Assembly: GCA_963834305.1 (NCBI GenBank)
Contig: CAWIAX010000003.1
Coordinates: 1,178,001-1,242,000 of the forward strand
DNA from: JACCXG01 sp963834305
Lineage (GTDB): Bacteria; Acidobacteriota; Vicinamibacteria; Vicinamibacterales; 2-12-FULL-66-21
Direction of reading: 5' to 3'
DNA: 64,000 nt
Within the stretch, counting starts at the first letter, position 1; each line of letters opens with the position of its first letter. Positions 26,995 to 36,600 of this stretch are shown here, piece after piece. Position numbers and translations under genes: made by a program. A model generated the notes under the pieces. That model ran no database searches and had not been told where the DNA came from. It worked only from the letters and a program-made list of their open reading frames with translations.

Positions 26995-27915
26995 ATGCTC
27001 GAGATCCGGCGAATCCTCTGTCCGGTGGACTTCTCGGAGTTCTCGCACCGCGCGCTGGCCTATGCCGTCGCCCTGGCGAAGTGGTACAGCGCGGAGCTGA
27101 CGGTCCTGCACGTCGTGTCCGCCTGGTCGGCTGCCGTCACGGCCGGTGGAGCGGACGGCCTGGCCGGACGGCCCCTCCTGCCGCACACGCCGGATCAGGC
27201 GGCCGACGAACTCCGGCGCTCGCTCGAGCTCGTGGGCGCGGGAGACGTGGCCGTGCGCCTGGCCGCCGAGGAAGGGGAGACGGCTCCCGTGGTGCTGGCG
27301 CAGGTGGCGGCGCTCGGCACCGACCTCGTCGTCCTCGGCACGCACGGCCGCAGCGGCATCGACGGGCTGCTGCTCGGATCGCTGGCCGCGACGATCGTGT
27401 CGGCGGCGTCCTGCCCCGTGCTCACGGTGCCGCGGCTGGCCGCGGCCAGCCGGTCGAGCCAGGTCCTGTTCAAGCAGATCCTGTGCGCCGTGGACTTCTC
27501 GCCGTCTTCACTGGACGCGCTGTCGCTGGCCCTGTCCCTCGGACGGGACGCGGGCGGCACGGTCTCGCTGCTGCATGTGATCGAGTCGTTCGCCGAAGTC
27601 GAGCCGCGGATCCACGCGCGATTCGACGTGCAGGCCTACCGCCGCCACCTCGAGGACGAGGCCCGTGTCCGGCTGCGGGCGCTGGTGCCCGGCGAGGCAC
27701 GCGCCTGGTGCGACGTGGACGAGGTGGTGTCGGGCAGCAAGGCGCACCAGGCGATCCTCCGCCAGGCGGCGGCGCAGCGCGCCGATCTGGTCGTCATGGG
27801 GGCGCAGGGCGACGGCGGCTTCGGCCACCACCTGTTCGGATCGACCACCGAGCACGTGCTGCGCCGGGCCGGCTGCCCGGTGCTGACGGTGCGCGCGGCG
27901 CCTGCCGCCGCCTGA
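26995..27915 (+). CDS. Tandem-domain universal stress protein (Usp 2)
   Basis: A protein of 306 residues. I use ATG 26995, preceded by GGAGGG; an in-frame ATG at 26983 overlapping the previous stop is the alternative. Two Usp domains, with ATP motifs GTHGRSGIDGLLLGS and GAQGDGGFGHHLFGS. The closest relative in the window is Usp 1 directly upstream (same 'RILCPVDFSEFSHRALAYAVALAKWYSAELTVLHVV' opening pattern and the same 'AWCDV-EVVSGSKAHQAIL' block). It is the last gene of its operon and meets the convergent Usp 3 gene with a 14-base gap. Confidence 0.92.
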   Translation: MLEIRRILCPVDFSEFSHRALAYAVALAKWYSAELTVLHVVSAWSAAVTAGGADGLAGRPLLPHTPDQAADELRRSLELVGAGDVAVRLAAEEGETAPVVLAQVAALGTDLVVLGTHGRSGIDGLLLGSLAATIVSAASCPVLTVPRLAAASRSSQVLFKQILCAVDFSPSSLDALSLALSLGRDAGGTVSLLHVIESFAEVEPRIHARFDVQAYRRHLEDEARVRLRALVPGEARAWCDVDEVVSGSKAHQAILRQAAAQRADLVVMGAQGDGGFGHHLFGSTTEHVLRRAGCPVLTVRAAPAAA

Positions 27916-27929
27916 TGGCGGACGCCGGG

Positions 27930-28844
27930 TTACGTCGCGGCGGTGAGCGCGTTCGGCGGGACGACGAGGACGGAGGTGGCTGCCAGCAGCAGCACGCGGT
28001 AGGCGATCGAGCCCGGGCGCGCGCCAAGGCGGCCCGAGCCGCCGATGAGCCCCATCACGATCAGCCCGGCCTGCCGCGCCTCGGCCAGCGCCGCAATCTC
28101 CGCGGACGGATTCCCGGCGGTGACCACGCACTCCGCCGCCGCGCCGCCCGCCGCGGCGGTCAGCCGGGCCAGCTCCTCCCGCGCCGACTCGAGGGAGACC
28201 TGCTGGCGCGCCTCGACCGCACGCCGCCAGCGCGCCGGCGCGCTGTCCTGCGCGACCGCGTGCACGAAGACCGGCTGCGCCTTCAGCAGCCGCGCCAGCC
28301 CCGCGCCGTAGCCGGCGAGCGCGGGTGAATCCGTGCCGAGATCGATCGCGACCACGACCGTGCCGACATCGAGACCGGGCCGGTCGCCGCTGAGCAGTGG
28401 CCGCCCGTCTTCCGACAGCCGGACCGCGAGCACCGGCACGGTCGCGTGCCGCAGCACGCGCTCGGTTGTCGAGCCCAGCAGCTTCTTGCGGTAGCCGCTC
28501 AGGCCCTGGGTGCCCATGACGACCAGATCGGCGTGGTGCTCGCCGGCCAGCTTGGCGATTTCCGTTTCCGGGGGGCCGACACTCATCACGGTTGACGGTG
28601 TGGGATCCTGGCGCGTGCCGTGAGGAAGCGTGGCCGTGACGAAATCCCGGAGGTCGGCGAACGCCTTTTCGTGGCCCGGATCGAGCGCGTATTCGGTGAC
28701 CGCCATCTCGAGCAGCGGGTCGGCGATCCAGGCGACGGTGAGCCGGGCGCCGGTCAGGTCGGCCAGCGCGGCGGCATGGCGCAGGGCATTCGCCGAGTGA
28801 TCCGAGAAATCAACGGGGCACAGGATCGAGCGGAACTGTTTCAT
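27930..28844 (-). CDS. Tandem-domain universal stress protein (Usp 3)
   Basis: A protein of 304 residues with two Usp domains. ATP motifs are GTQGLSGYRKKLLGS (domain 1) and GLIGGSGRLGARPGS (domain 2), both fitting G-2x-G-9x-GS. It is more divergent than Usp 1, 2 and 4 and lacks their 'WCDV' block in domain 2, so it is an older paralogue. It is the last gene of the leftward operon, 25 bases after the cation exchanger. GGAGGACC lies just before its ATG. Confidence 0.92.
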   Translation of the reverse strand: MKQFRSILCPVDFSDHSANALRHAAALADLTGARLTVAWIADPLLEMAVTEYALDPGHEKAFADLRDFVTATLPHGTRQDPTPSTVMSVGPPETEIAKLAGEHHADLVVMGTQGLSGYRKKLLGSTTERVLRHATVPVLAVRLSEDGRPLLSGDRPGLDVGTVVVAIDLGTDSPALAGYGAGLARLLKAQPVFVHAVAQDSAPARWRRAVEARQQVSLESAREELARLTAAAGGAAAECVVTAGNPSAEIAALAEARQAGLIVMGLIGGSGRLGARPGSIAYRVLLLAATSVLVVPPNALTAAT

Positions 28845-28869
28845 AGGTCCTCCCGGCGCATCGGCCAGA

Positions 28870-29865
28870 TCATCCCCTCATCAGGTACGACAGCGCCACC
28901 GCCGCGACGTACACGGCCGCGATGGTACCTGTATCCCACGTCACCGCAAACCGCTTCGTCATCACCCGGTAGGTCAAGCCGATGAGGAACAGCGCGTACA
29001 TCGTCACGACCGCCGCGATGCTGACGCCGTGACTGAGGTCGCCGCCGGCCAGCAGCGGCCCGTGGCGGTAGAACACGTCGTCCAGGCCGAGGATGAGCAG
29101 GTTGAACAGGTTGCTGCCGAGGACGTTGCCGATGCCCAGGTCGAGCGCGCCGAGGCGGACGGCGGCCAGCGACACGGCAATCTCGGGCAGCGACGTCGTG
29201 ATGGCGATGAAGAGGCTGCCGACGAACGCCTCGCCGAGCCCGGTCTGCCGCGCGAGCTCGGCGCCGACTCGCGGGAGCCACAGGGCGGCGCCCACCACGA
29301 GCGCCGCCGCCCCCGCGTAGTGCAGCGCCGCCGAGCGCAGGCTGATGGCGCCGTAGAGCAGCTCTTCGGCCACCTCCCGCGTCTCCCGCGCCCGGCGGTG
29401 CTGCTCGTGGGTGAAGATCATGCGCATCGCCACGAAGTAGACGCCGATCAGGACCGGCGTGTAGAGCCCGACCCAGCCGAGCGCCGGGAGACGGCTGCCG
29501 CCGAGCAGCCCGAGACCGGCGATGCCGATCAGCAGCAGGCCGAAGCCGATGGAGAGCGCATGGCCCTGGTGGGCGCGCGCGGTGAGCGGCTCGGGCTGGA
29601 CGGCGTCCATCAAGGACAGGATGAGCAGGTTGAACATGCAGCTGCCCAGCACGTCGCCAATGGCGATGTCGGGCAGCGGCAGCAGCGCGGTGGCGCCGAA
29701 GCCGGTGAACAGCTCCGGCAGGCTTGTCGTTGCGGCCAGGAGGACCACGCCGATCCAGCTGCGGCCCAGGCCGGTCTTCTCGCCGAGCACGTCCCCGTAG
29801 CGGGCGAGGCGGGCCCCGGCCAGCACGATCACCAGCGCCGCGCCGAAGAACTGCAGCCAGATCAT
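28870..29865 (-). CDS. Calcium/sodium:cation antiporter (CaCA family)
   Basis: A protein of 331 residues. The ATG at 29865 overlaps the TGA of the P-type ATPase (ATGA). About ten hydrophobic segments form two halves, each with the CaCA alpha-repeat: 'LLAATTSLPELFTGFGA ... GDVLGSCMFNLLILSL' and 'FIAITTSLPEIAVSLAA ... GNVLGSNLFNLLILGL'. The acidic residue in each SLPE is the cation site. The family (YrbG/NCX-like) moves Ca2+ out in exchange for Na+ or H+. The middle loop is short and charged. Sitting behind a Ca2+-type ATPase, it points to calcium export. Confidence 0.9.
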   Translation of the reverse strand: MIWLQFFGAALVIVLAGARLARYGDVLGEKTGLGRSWIGVVLLAATTSLPELFTGFGATALLPLPDIAIGDVLGSCMFNLLILSLMDAVQPEPLTARAHQGHALSIGFGLLLIGIAGLGLLGGSRLPALGWVGLYTPVLIGVYFVAMRMIFTHEQHRRARETREVAEELLYGAISLRSAALHYAGAAALVVGAALWLPRVGAELARQTGLGEAFVGSLFIAITTSLPEIAVSLAAVRLGALDLGIGNVLGSNLFNLLILGLDDVFYRHGPLLAGGDLSHGVSIAAVVTMYALFLIGLTYRVMTKRFAVTWDTGTIAAVYVAAVALSYLMRG

Positions 29866-32387
29866 CGGCCGGCCGCTCCGCGGGCCCGCCACCAGGCCAT
29901 CCGGGACACTGCTTCCGCCAGGCTCCAGGCCAGGAACGCGCCGCCGAACACCAGGCCCCACAGCTCGAACGGGATGTCGGCCCCGCCCAGCAGGTGTGCC
30001 GTGAACGGCAGCCAGGCGGCCGCGAGCTGGATGGCCACCCCCGCCGCGACCGCGATGTGCAGGTACATGTTGGGACGGGGGTGAGTCCAGGTATGGCGGG
30101 ACGGATACGTCAGCAGCAGCTGGCCGACGGCCATGAAATGGAACGCCACGGCCCGCGCCACCCCGAGCGCGTAGCCGAGCCGGGGCACCAGGCCGAGCAG
30201 CCCGAGCGCGAGTGTCGCCTTCATGATGCCGGCGGCAACGATGAAGCGCACCGACGGCCGGTCGAGCAGCGGCGAGCTGGCCGGGCGCGGCGCCTGCTGC
30301 ATCACGCCCGGCGTGCGATCGAAGGCCAGGGCCAGCGCCGGCAGCCCGTCGGTCATCAGGTTGATCCAGAGAATCTGCGCGGCGGTGAGCGGGAGCAGCA
30401 GGCCGCCGGCCTCGTTGCGCAGGTCGAGGGCGTAGGCGAGCAGGGCGCCACAGGCCACGAGCAGCACCTCCGAGAGGTTGGTGGAGAAAAGGAAGCGAAG
30501 AAACTTCTGGATGTTCTCGTAGATGCCGCGCCCCTCCTCGACCGCCTGCACGATGGTCGCGAAGTTATCGTCGAGCAGCACGAGGTCGGCCACCTCGCGG
30601 CTCACGTCGGAGCCACGCTGCCCCATCGCGACGCCGACGTCCGAGCGCTTGAGGGCCGGGGCATCGTTCACGCCGTCGCCCGTCATCGCGACGATCTCCC
30701 CTTCGCCCTGCAGGACCTCCACGAGCTGCAGCTTCTGCTCCGGGCGCACCCGCGCGAAGACGTTGACGCTCGCGAGCGCGCTGGCCAGGTCGCGCGCCGG
30801 CAGGGCGGCGAGCTCCTCCCCGCTCAGCACGCGCTCGCCCGGAATGCCGATCTGGCGCGCCACGGCGGCCGCGGTTGCCGGATGGTCGCCGGTGATCATG
30901 ATGACCCGGATGCCCGCCGCGCGCGCGACGGCGACGGCGTCGCGGACTTCGGGGCGGGGCGGGTCCCAGAACAGCGCCAGCCCGAGCAGCGTCAGCTGAT
31001 CTTCGGACTCTCCCGGGGCCCAGGCGATGGCCAGCACGCGGAACCCTTCGCGCGCGTAGTCCTCCGTCTTGCGGGCCCAGGCGTCGCGGTCATCGGGAGA
31101 GAGGACGCAGCGTCCGAGCAGGACCTCGGGAGCTCCCTTGAGGTAGCTGACCGGCTCGCCGTGCTCCCGCACCGTCACGCGCGCGAACTTCCAGGCGCTG
31201 TCGAAGGGGCGCTCGCCGACGAGCGGGTGCGCCTGGCGCAGCTGTGCCACGTCCACCCCCCGATCGCTGGCGTAGCGCAGCAGGCCGAGGTCGAGCGGAT
31301 CCCCGGCGCCGACGTCCAGGTTCGCATCGTTGGCCAGCACGATGGCCGCCAGCGCGCGCGGCTCGTCGGGCGACTCGAGGGCGCGGACGTCCATGCGGCT
31401 TTCCGTGAGGGTGCCCGTCTTGTCCGTCGCGATGACGGTGACCGAGCCCAGCGCCTCGACCGCTGACAGGCGCCGCACCACCGCGCGCTGCCGCGCCATG
31501 CGTTCGACGCCCAGCGCCAGGGCAACGGTGAGCACGGCGGGCAACCCCTCGGGCACCGCCGCCACGGCCAGTGCCACCGCGAAGATGATCATCTCCGGCG
31601 CCCGCTCCAGGCCCTCGGCGAGCACGCCGAGGACGCCAAGAGCGGCCGCGAGGATCAGCACCCACCGCGCGATCTGATGCCCCAGCTGGTCGACGCGCCG
31701 TTCGAGCGGCGTCTTGCCCGCCTCGATGTCCCCGAGCATCGTGGCCAGCCGCCCCATCGCGCTCTTTGGCCCCGTCTGCGTGACGTCCAGGTGGGTCTTG
31801 CCCCGGACGAGGAGCGTGCCGCTGTACGCCTCGTCCTGGTCGCCCTTGTCCACCGGCACGGATTCCCCGGTCAGGATGGATTCGTCCAGCATCGCGCCGC
31901 GCGCACCGGCGAGCGTGCCGTCGGCAGGGACCCGATCGCCCGCTTCAAGGCGGAGCCGGTCGCCGGGCACCAGCGCCTCGGTCGGGAGGTGGACGAAGTG
32001 CCCGTCGCGCAGCACCCACGCCTGCGCCCCCGCGAGCGCCTTCAGCCGCGCCAGCGCGGCCTCGGAGCGGTACTCCTGATAGAGGCCGAGCGCGGCATTG
32101 AGCAGCAGGATCAGGCCGATGGCGCTCGCTTCGATCGGCCAGGCGTGCGCCCCCTCGTAGAGCCAGAGCCCGAGGTCGAAGGCGAGGGCGAAGAGCAGGA
32201 TGTAGATCAGCGGGCTGGCGAACTGGTGGAGGAACCGGCGCCACAGCGGGTCGGGCGGCCGCTCGGGCAATGCATTCGGCCCGAAGCGGGAGAGCCGGGC
32301 GGCAGCCTCGGCGGTCGTGAGCCCGCCCGCCGGATCGCGCCCCGCGTCAGGCGGCGCGCCCATGGCCGTCCGATCGTCCTGCGTCAC
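29862..32387 (-). CDS. P2A-type (calcium) cation-transporting ATPase
   Basis: A protein of 841 residues. I use GTG 32387, overlapping the Usp 4 stop (GTGA); ATG 32411 would add eight residues but lacks an RBS, and ATG 32363 is also possible. Domains: N-terminal cation ATPase segment, TM1-2, actuator with TGES, phosphorylation site DKTGTLT, nucleotide domain with KGAPE, hinge TGDGVNDAP, C-terminal TM bundle. Calcium ligands of SERCA are present: PEGLP in TM4, N and E in 'FSTNLSEV' of TM5, and N/T/D in 'WINLMTDGLPA' of TM6. It therefore probably pumps Ca2+ out of the cytoplasm. Inner membrane. Confidence 0.92.
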   Translation of the reverse strand: MTQDDRTAMGAPPDAGRDPAGGLTTAEAAARLSRFGPNALPERPPDPLWRRFLHQFASPLIYILLFALAFDLGLWLYEGAHAWPIEASAIGLILLLNAALGLYQEYRSEAALARLKALAGAQAWVLRDGHFVHLPTEALVPGDRLRLEAGDRVPADGTLAGARGAMLDESILTGESVPVDKGDQDEAYSGTLLVRGKTHLDVTQTGPKSAMGRLATMLGDIEAGKTPLERRVDQLGHQIARWVLILAAALGVLGVLAEGLERAPEMIIFAVALAVAAVPEGLPAVLTVALALGVERMARQRAVVRRLSAVEALGSVTVIATDKTGTLTESRMDVRALESPDEPRALAAIVLANDANLDVGAGDPLDLGLLRYASDRGVDVAQLRQAHPLVGERPFDSAWKFARVTVREHGEPVSYLKGAPEVLLGRCVLSPDDRDAWARKTEDYAREGFRVLAIAWAPGESEDQLTLLGLALFWDPPRPEVRDAVAVARAAGIRVIMITGDHPATAAAVARQIGIPGERVLSGEELAALPARDLASALASVNVFARVRPEQKLQLVEVLQGEGEIVAMTGDGVNDAPALKRSDVGVAMGQRGSDVSREVADLVLLDDNFATIVQAVEEGRGIYENIQKFLRFLFSTNLSEVLLVACGALLAYALDLRNEAGGLLLPLTAAQILWINLMTDGLPALALAFDRTPGVMQQAPRPASSPLLDRPSVRFIVAAGIMKATLALGLLGLVPRLGYALGVARAVAFHFMAVGQLLLTYPSRHTWTHPRPNMYLHIAVAAGVAIQLAAAWLPFTAHLLGGADIPFELWGLVFGGAFLAWSLAEAVSRMAWWRARGAAGR

Positions 32388-33286
32388 GCCCGGACCGTGA
32401 GCACCGGACATCTGGCGGCGCGCACGACGTGCTGGGTGTTCGACCCATACAGCATCAGGTCCATCCCGCCGTGCCCCTGGGCGCCCATGACGATGAGATC
32501 CGCGTCGGTGGCGGTCGCGCGCTGCAGGATCTCGCGATACGCGCGATTGACCGCCACGACCTCCTGGATCTCACACCAGGTCTGCGGCTCGCCGGCGACC
32601 AGGCCGTGCAGGCGCTCCCGGGCATGCTCGAGGACGTGCCGGCGATAGTCGCGGATGTCGAAGTCCACATGCTCGCAGGGCTCCTCGATGTCCATGTATT
32701 CGATGGCGTGGAGCACGGTCACGCAGCCGTCGGCCTGGCGTCCCAGATCGAGGGCCAGCTCCAGCGCCCTGGTCGAAGACGGGGAGAAGTCCGTCGGGCA
32801 GAGGATGTGGCGGAACATCACCGGCGACGGTGCGGCGGCCGGCGCGGCCGGCGGGACTGTCAGGACCGGGCACGGCGCCGTGTGCAGCACCTTCTCGGTC
32901 ACCGACCCCAGGAGCGGGCGGACGAAGCCGCTGCGGCCGTGCGTGCCGAGCACCAGCAGGTCCGCGGGGAGGGACGCCGCGCAGCTCACGATGGCATCGG
33001 CCGCGCGCCCTTCCTGCACCAGGAGCGTCGGCTCGAGCGCGGCGGTTGCCGGGTCGATCCACCGCCGCAGCTCGGCGGCGACTTCGTCGCCCGAGGCCGG
33101 CGAGAGCAGCCGACCCGAGTCGTCGAACCGCACGAACGGTTCCGCGACCACCTCGAACGCCGGCACGACGTGGAGGATGGTCAGCCGGGCCTGATACCAC
33201 CGCGCGAGCGCCGTTGCGTGGACCAGCGCCCGGGCGGACGTCTCGTAGAAGTCGACGGGGCACACGATGTGTTGAAACGAGGTCAC
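32384..33286 (-). CDS. Tandem-domain universal stress protein (Usp 4)
   Basis: A protein of 300 residues. Start is GTG 33286 behind AGGAGAGG; longer frames run through the promoter. Two Usp domains with intact ATP motifs (GTHGRSGFVRPLLGS and GAQGHGGMDLMLYGS). It is closely related to Usp 1 and 2. It is the first gene of the leftward operon Usp 4 - P-ATPase - exchanger - Usp 3, read from the sigma-54-type promoter at about 33,356. Confidence 0.92.
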   Translation of the reverse strand: MTSFQHIVCPVDFYETSARALVHATALARWYQARLTILHVVPAFEVVAEPFVRFDDSGRLLSPASGDEVAAELRRWIDPATAALEPTLLVQEGRAADAIVSCAASLPADLLVLGTHGRSGFVRPLLGSVTEKVLHTAPCPVLTVPPAAPAAAPSPVMFRHILCPTDFSPSSTRALELALDLGRQADGCVTVLHAIEYMDIEEPCEHVDFDIRDYRRHVLEHARERLHGLVAGEPQTWCEIQEVVAVNRAYREILQRATATDADLIVMGAQGHGGMDLMLYGSNTQHVVRAARCPVLTVRA

Positions 33287-33349
33287 GGCCTCTCCTTGTC
33301 TGCAGGGATCCCGCCCGGGTGCGCGGCCCGCGACGTCGTGCCGGTTAGG

Positions 33350-33363
33350 GCAAACGGTATGCC
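33350..33363 (-). promoter_or_regulatory. Predicted sigma-54 (-24/-12) promoter of the Usp/P-ATPase operon
   Basis: The minus strand reads GGCATACCGTTTGC: exact GG-N10-GC, GGCA at -24 and TTGC at -12. The expected transcript start is about 33,338, 52 bases before the GTG start. Confidence 0.6.
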
Positions 33364-33422
33364 GGCGGGCAGCCCTCATCCCCCGCCGCATGCTCGCCCA
33401 ATCCACTCCGAAGAGACGCCAG

Positions 33423-33459
33423 GACTGCGGATTTTTCCCGATCGTGGGGAAGATTTCGG
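33423..33459 (-). promoter_or_regulatory. Upstream inverted repeat (site C), candidate enhancer-binding site
   Basis: Plus strand: GACTGCGG, ATTTTTCC (33,431-33,438), nine bases, GGAAGATT (33,448-33,455). The block GACTGCGG-ATTTTTCC is the same as in site A except for one extra base there. Its promoter-proximal edge is 68 bases from the -24 element. Confidence 0.6.
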
Positions 33460-33633
33460 CCCGTGCGGCCGTCTGTAGTCTCAGGCTCACTGAAATATGG
33501 CGCGGCGGGCTCGAGAGGTCCCGTAGTGTACGCTGTCGGACCGGGGCGTGGACAGTCTGCCGTCGGGCGCGGCGGCAGGCTTGATGCCGCGGCGTGGAAT
33601 CCGGGAAAGGGGCTCGACCGTGAGTACGCTCGC

Positions 33634-36600
33634 ATGACACCGGCCTCCTCGCCGCCGGACGAAACGGCACGGCTCGCCGCGCTGCACGCCTACCGCGTGC
33701 TCGACACCCTTCCCGAACAGGCGCTCGACGACCTGGCCGCCCTCGCCGCGCAGATCTGCGAGGCGCCGATGGCGCTCATCTCGCTCGTCGATGCCGATCG
33801 GGAGTGGTTCAAGTCCCGCATCGGCCTCGATGTCGGCGAAACTTCCCGCGCCGGATCGTCCTTCGCCCACAGCCTTCCTCACACCGGCCTGTTCGTCGTG
33901 CCCGACGCCGCCGCGGACAGCCGCTTTGCCGACAACACGCTCGTGCGCGGCCACGCGGTCCGCTTCTATGCCGGCACGCCGCTGGTCACCGTGGACGGGC
34001 ACGTGCTCGGGGCGCTGGCTGTCCTCGACCGCGTTCCCCGCCAGCTGACCGCCGCACAGGAGGGGGCGCTCGGGGCGCTCGGCCGGCAGGTGATGTCCCA
34101 GCTCGAGCTGCGCCGCCAGGCGCGCGAGCTGATCGCCAGCGAGCGGCGGCTGCGGACGATGTTCGAGAACGAGCCCGAATGCGTCAAGCTGCTCGGGCCG
34201 GCCTGCGAACTCCTCGAGATGAACCCCGCCGGCCTGCGCATGATCGAGGCGGACTCGATGACGCAGGTCGCCGGGCGTTCCGTGCTTGACCTGGTCCTGC
34301 CGGAGCATCGCGCGGCATTTGCGGCGCTGACCGGCCGCGTCATGAACGGCGAGTCCGGCACGCTCGAGTTCGAAATCCAGGGCATCAAGGGGACCCGGCG
34401 CTGGCTGGAGACCCACGCCGCGCCCCTGCGCAGCGAGCAGGGAGAGATCACCGCGCTGCTCGGCATCACGCGCGAGATCACCGCCTACAAGCAGGCGGAG
34501 GAAGCGGCGCGCGAAAGTGCCGACCGCCTGCGCATGGCGATCGATGCGGCACACATGGGCACCTTCGACTGGGACGTGCCGGGGAACCACAGCACCTGGT
34601 CGCGCTGCCACGAGGAGCTGTGGGGATTTGCTCCCGGCGAGTTCGACGGCACCTACGAGGCCTTCGCCAGCCGCGTGCACCCGGAGGATCTGCCGGCGCT
34701 GAGCGCCGCCGTGAGCCGCGCCATCACGGGACGCACCGCCTACGCCCACGAGTTCCGCGTGCGCTGGCCCGACGGCTCAGTGCGCTGGATGGCCGGCCGC
34801 GGCGAGTTCACGTTCGACGAGGCGGGCGAGCCGCTGCGGATGCGCGGCGCGATTGTCGAGATCACCGCGATCCGGGAAGCGGCGGCGCGGCTGCGCGACA
34901 AGTCGGCGCAGCTCGAAACCGCCCTCGACATGTCGCGGATGGGCGTGTGGTCGTGGGATCTCCAGACGGACACGCTGCGCACCATCGAAGGCAGCGGACC
35001 GGTGTCGGGCCTGCCCGAGCCGCTCTATCCGAAGACCGGCGCCGCGCTGCTGGCGCTGGTGCATCCCGAGGACCGCGCCGTCGTCGCCGGCCGGATCGAG
35101 CGGGCGCGGTCGACCGGCGAATACACCGTGGAGTTCCGCATCGTCCTGCCGGGCGGTGACGTCCGCTGGGTGGCCGAGCGCGGCCGCTGCGTGCGGGACG
35201 CGGCCGGCCGCGCCGTCCACCTGACGGGCGTGGACCAGGACATCACCGAGCGGAAGGAAGCGGAGCGGCGCACCCAGCATTCCAACCGGGTCTACGCGGT
35301 GCTCAGCAACATCAACGAGACCATTGTCCGCGAGCGGGACTCGCAGGCGCTGCTCGAATCGGCCTGCCGGATTGCCGTCGAGAAGGGCTGGTTCCGCATG
35401 GCTTGGATCGGGCTGGTGGAGGAGCCGTCGGGCCCCCTGCGGATTGCCGCGTACGCCGGCGCCGCCGAGGACACGCTCGCCATGATCCGTGGTCTGCTCG
35501 GCGACGGCACCAGCGATGAGGGCTGTGTCTGGACCTACCAGGCGGTGCGCACGGGCGAGCACGGGGTGTGCAACGACATCGCCCGCGACCCGGGCGCCGC
35601 GCCGTGGCGTGATGCGGCCATCCGCCGTGAATACCGCGCCATGGCGGCGTTGCCGCTCACCTCCGGGTCGCGCGTCATCGGCACGTTCAATCTCTACGCC
35701 GGGGAATCCGGGTTCTTCGACGAGGAGGAGCTGCGCCTCCTCGACGAGCTGGCGGCCGACATCTCGTTCGCGCTGGAGGTCCACGAACGCGAGGCGGCGC
35801 GGCATCGCGTCGAGCAGGCGCTGCGCGAGAGCGAAGAGCGGTTCCGCCAGCTCGCCGAGAACGTCCAGGAAGTGTTCTGGATCACCGATCCGTCCGCGCA
35901 GCGGCTGCTGTATGTGAGCCCGGCCTACGAGAAGATCTGGGGCCGCTGCAGCGACAGCCTGCACGCCTCGCTCGAGACCTGGCTCGCGACGATCCATCCG
36001 GATGACCGCGCGCGCACCAGCCAGGCGAAGATGACGCGCGGGGACTACGACGAGACCTACCGCATCCTGCGTCCGGATGGCTCGGTGCGGTGGATTCACG
36101 ATCGCGCGTTCCCGATTCGCGGCCCGGGCGGCGAGGTGCTCCGCGTGGTCGGCACGGCGGCCGACATCACCGACCGGCGGCTGCTCGAGGAGCAGCTGCG
36201 CCAGTCGCAGAAGATGGAGGCGATCGGCCAGCTGGCGGGCGGCGTGGCGCACGACTTCAACAACATCCTTGCCGCGATCATGATGCAGGCCGACCTGGCG
36301 GCGGCCGAACCCGGCCTGCCCGAGGGCAGCCGCGAGCTGTTCGACGACATCCGGGCCAACACCGAGCGGGCCGCCAACCTCACGCGGCAGCTCCTGGCGT
36401 TCAGCCGGCGCCAGGTGATGCAGCCGCGCCAGCTGGACCTGAACGAGGTCGTCACCAGCCTGACCAAGATGCTGCAGCGCATCGTTGGGGAAGACGTCGG
36501 CCTCCAGCTCAACCTCCATCCCCGGCCGTTGCTGACGCGCGGCGATCCCGGCATGCTCGACCAGGTGCTCCTCAACCTCGTCGTCAACGCCCGCGACGCG

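Larger units (their letters stand above)
33287..33633. other. Divergent regulatory region between Usp 4 and the hybrid kinase
   Basis: These 347 bases hold no gene. They contain the -24/-12 promoter and site C for the leftward operon. The right half, towards the kinase, carries no clear -35/-10 pair that I can see. Confidence 0.6.
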
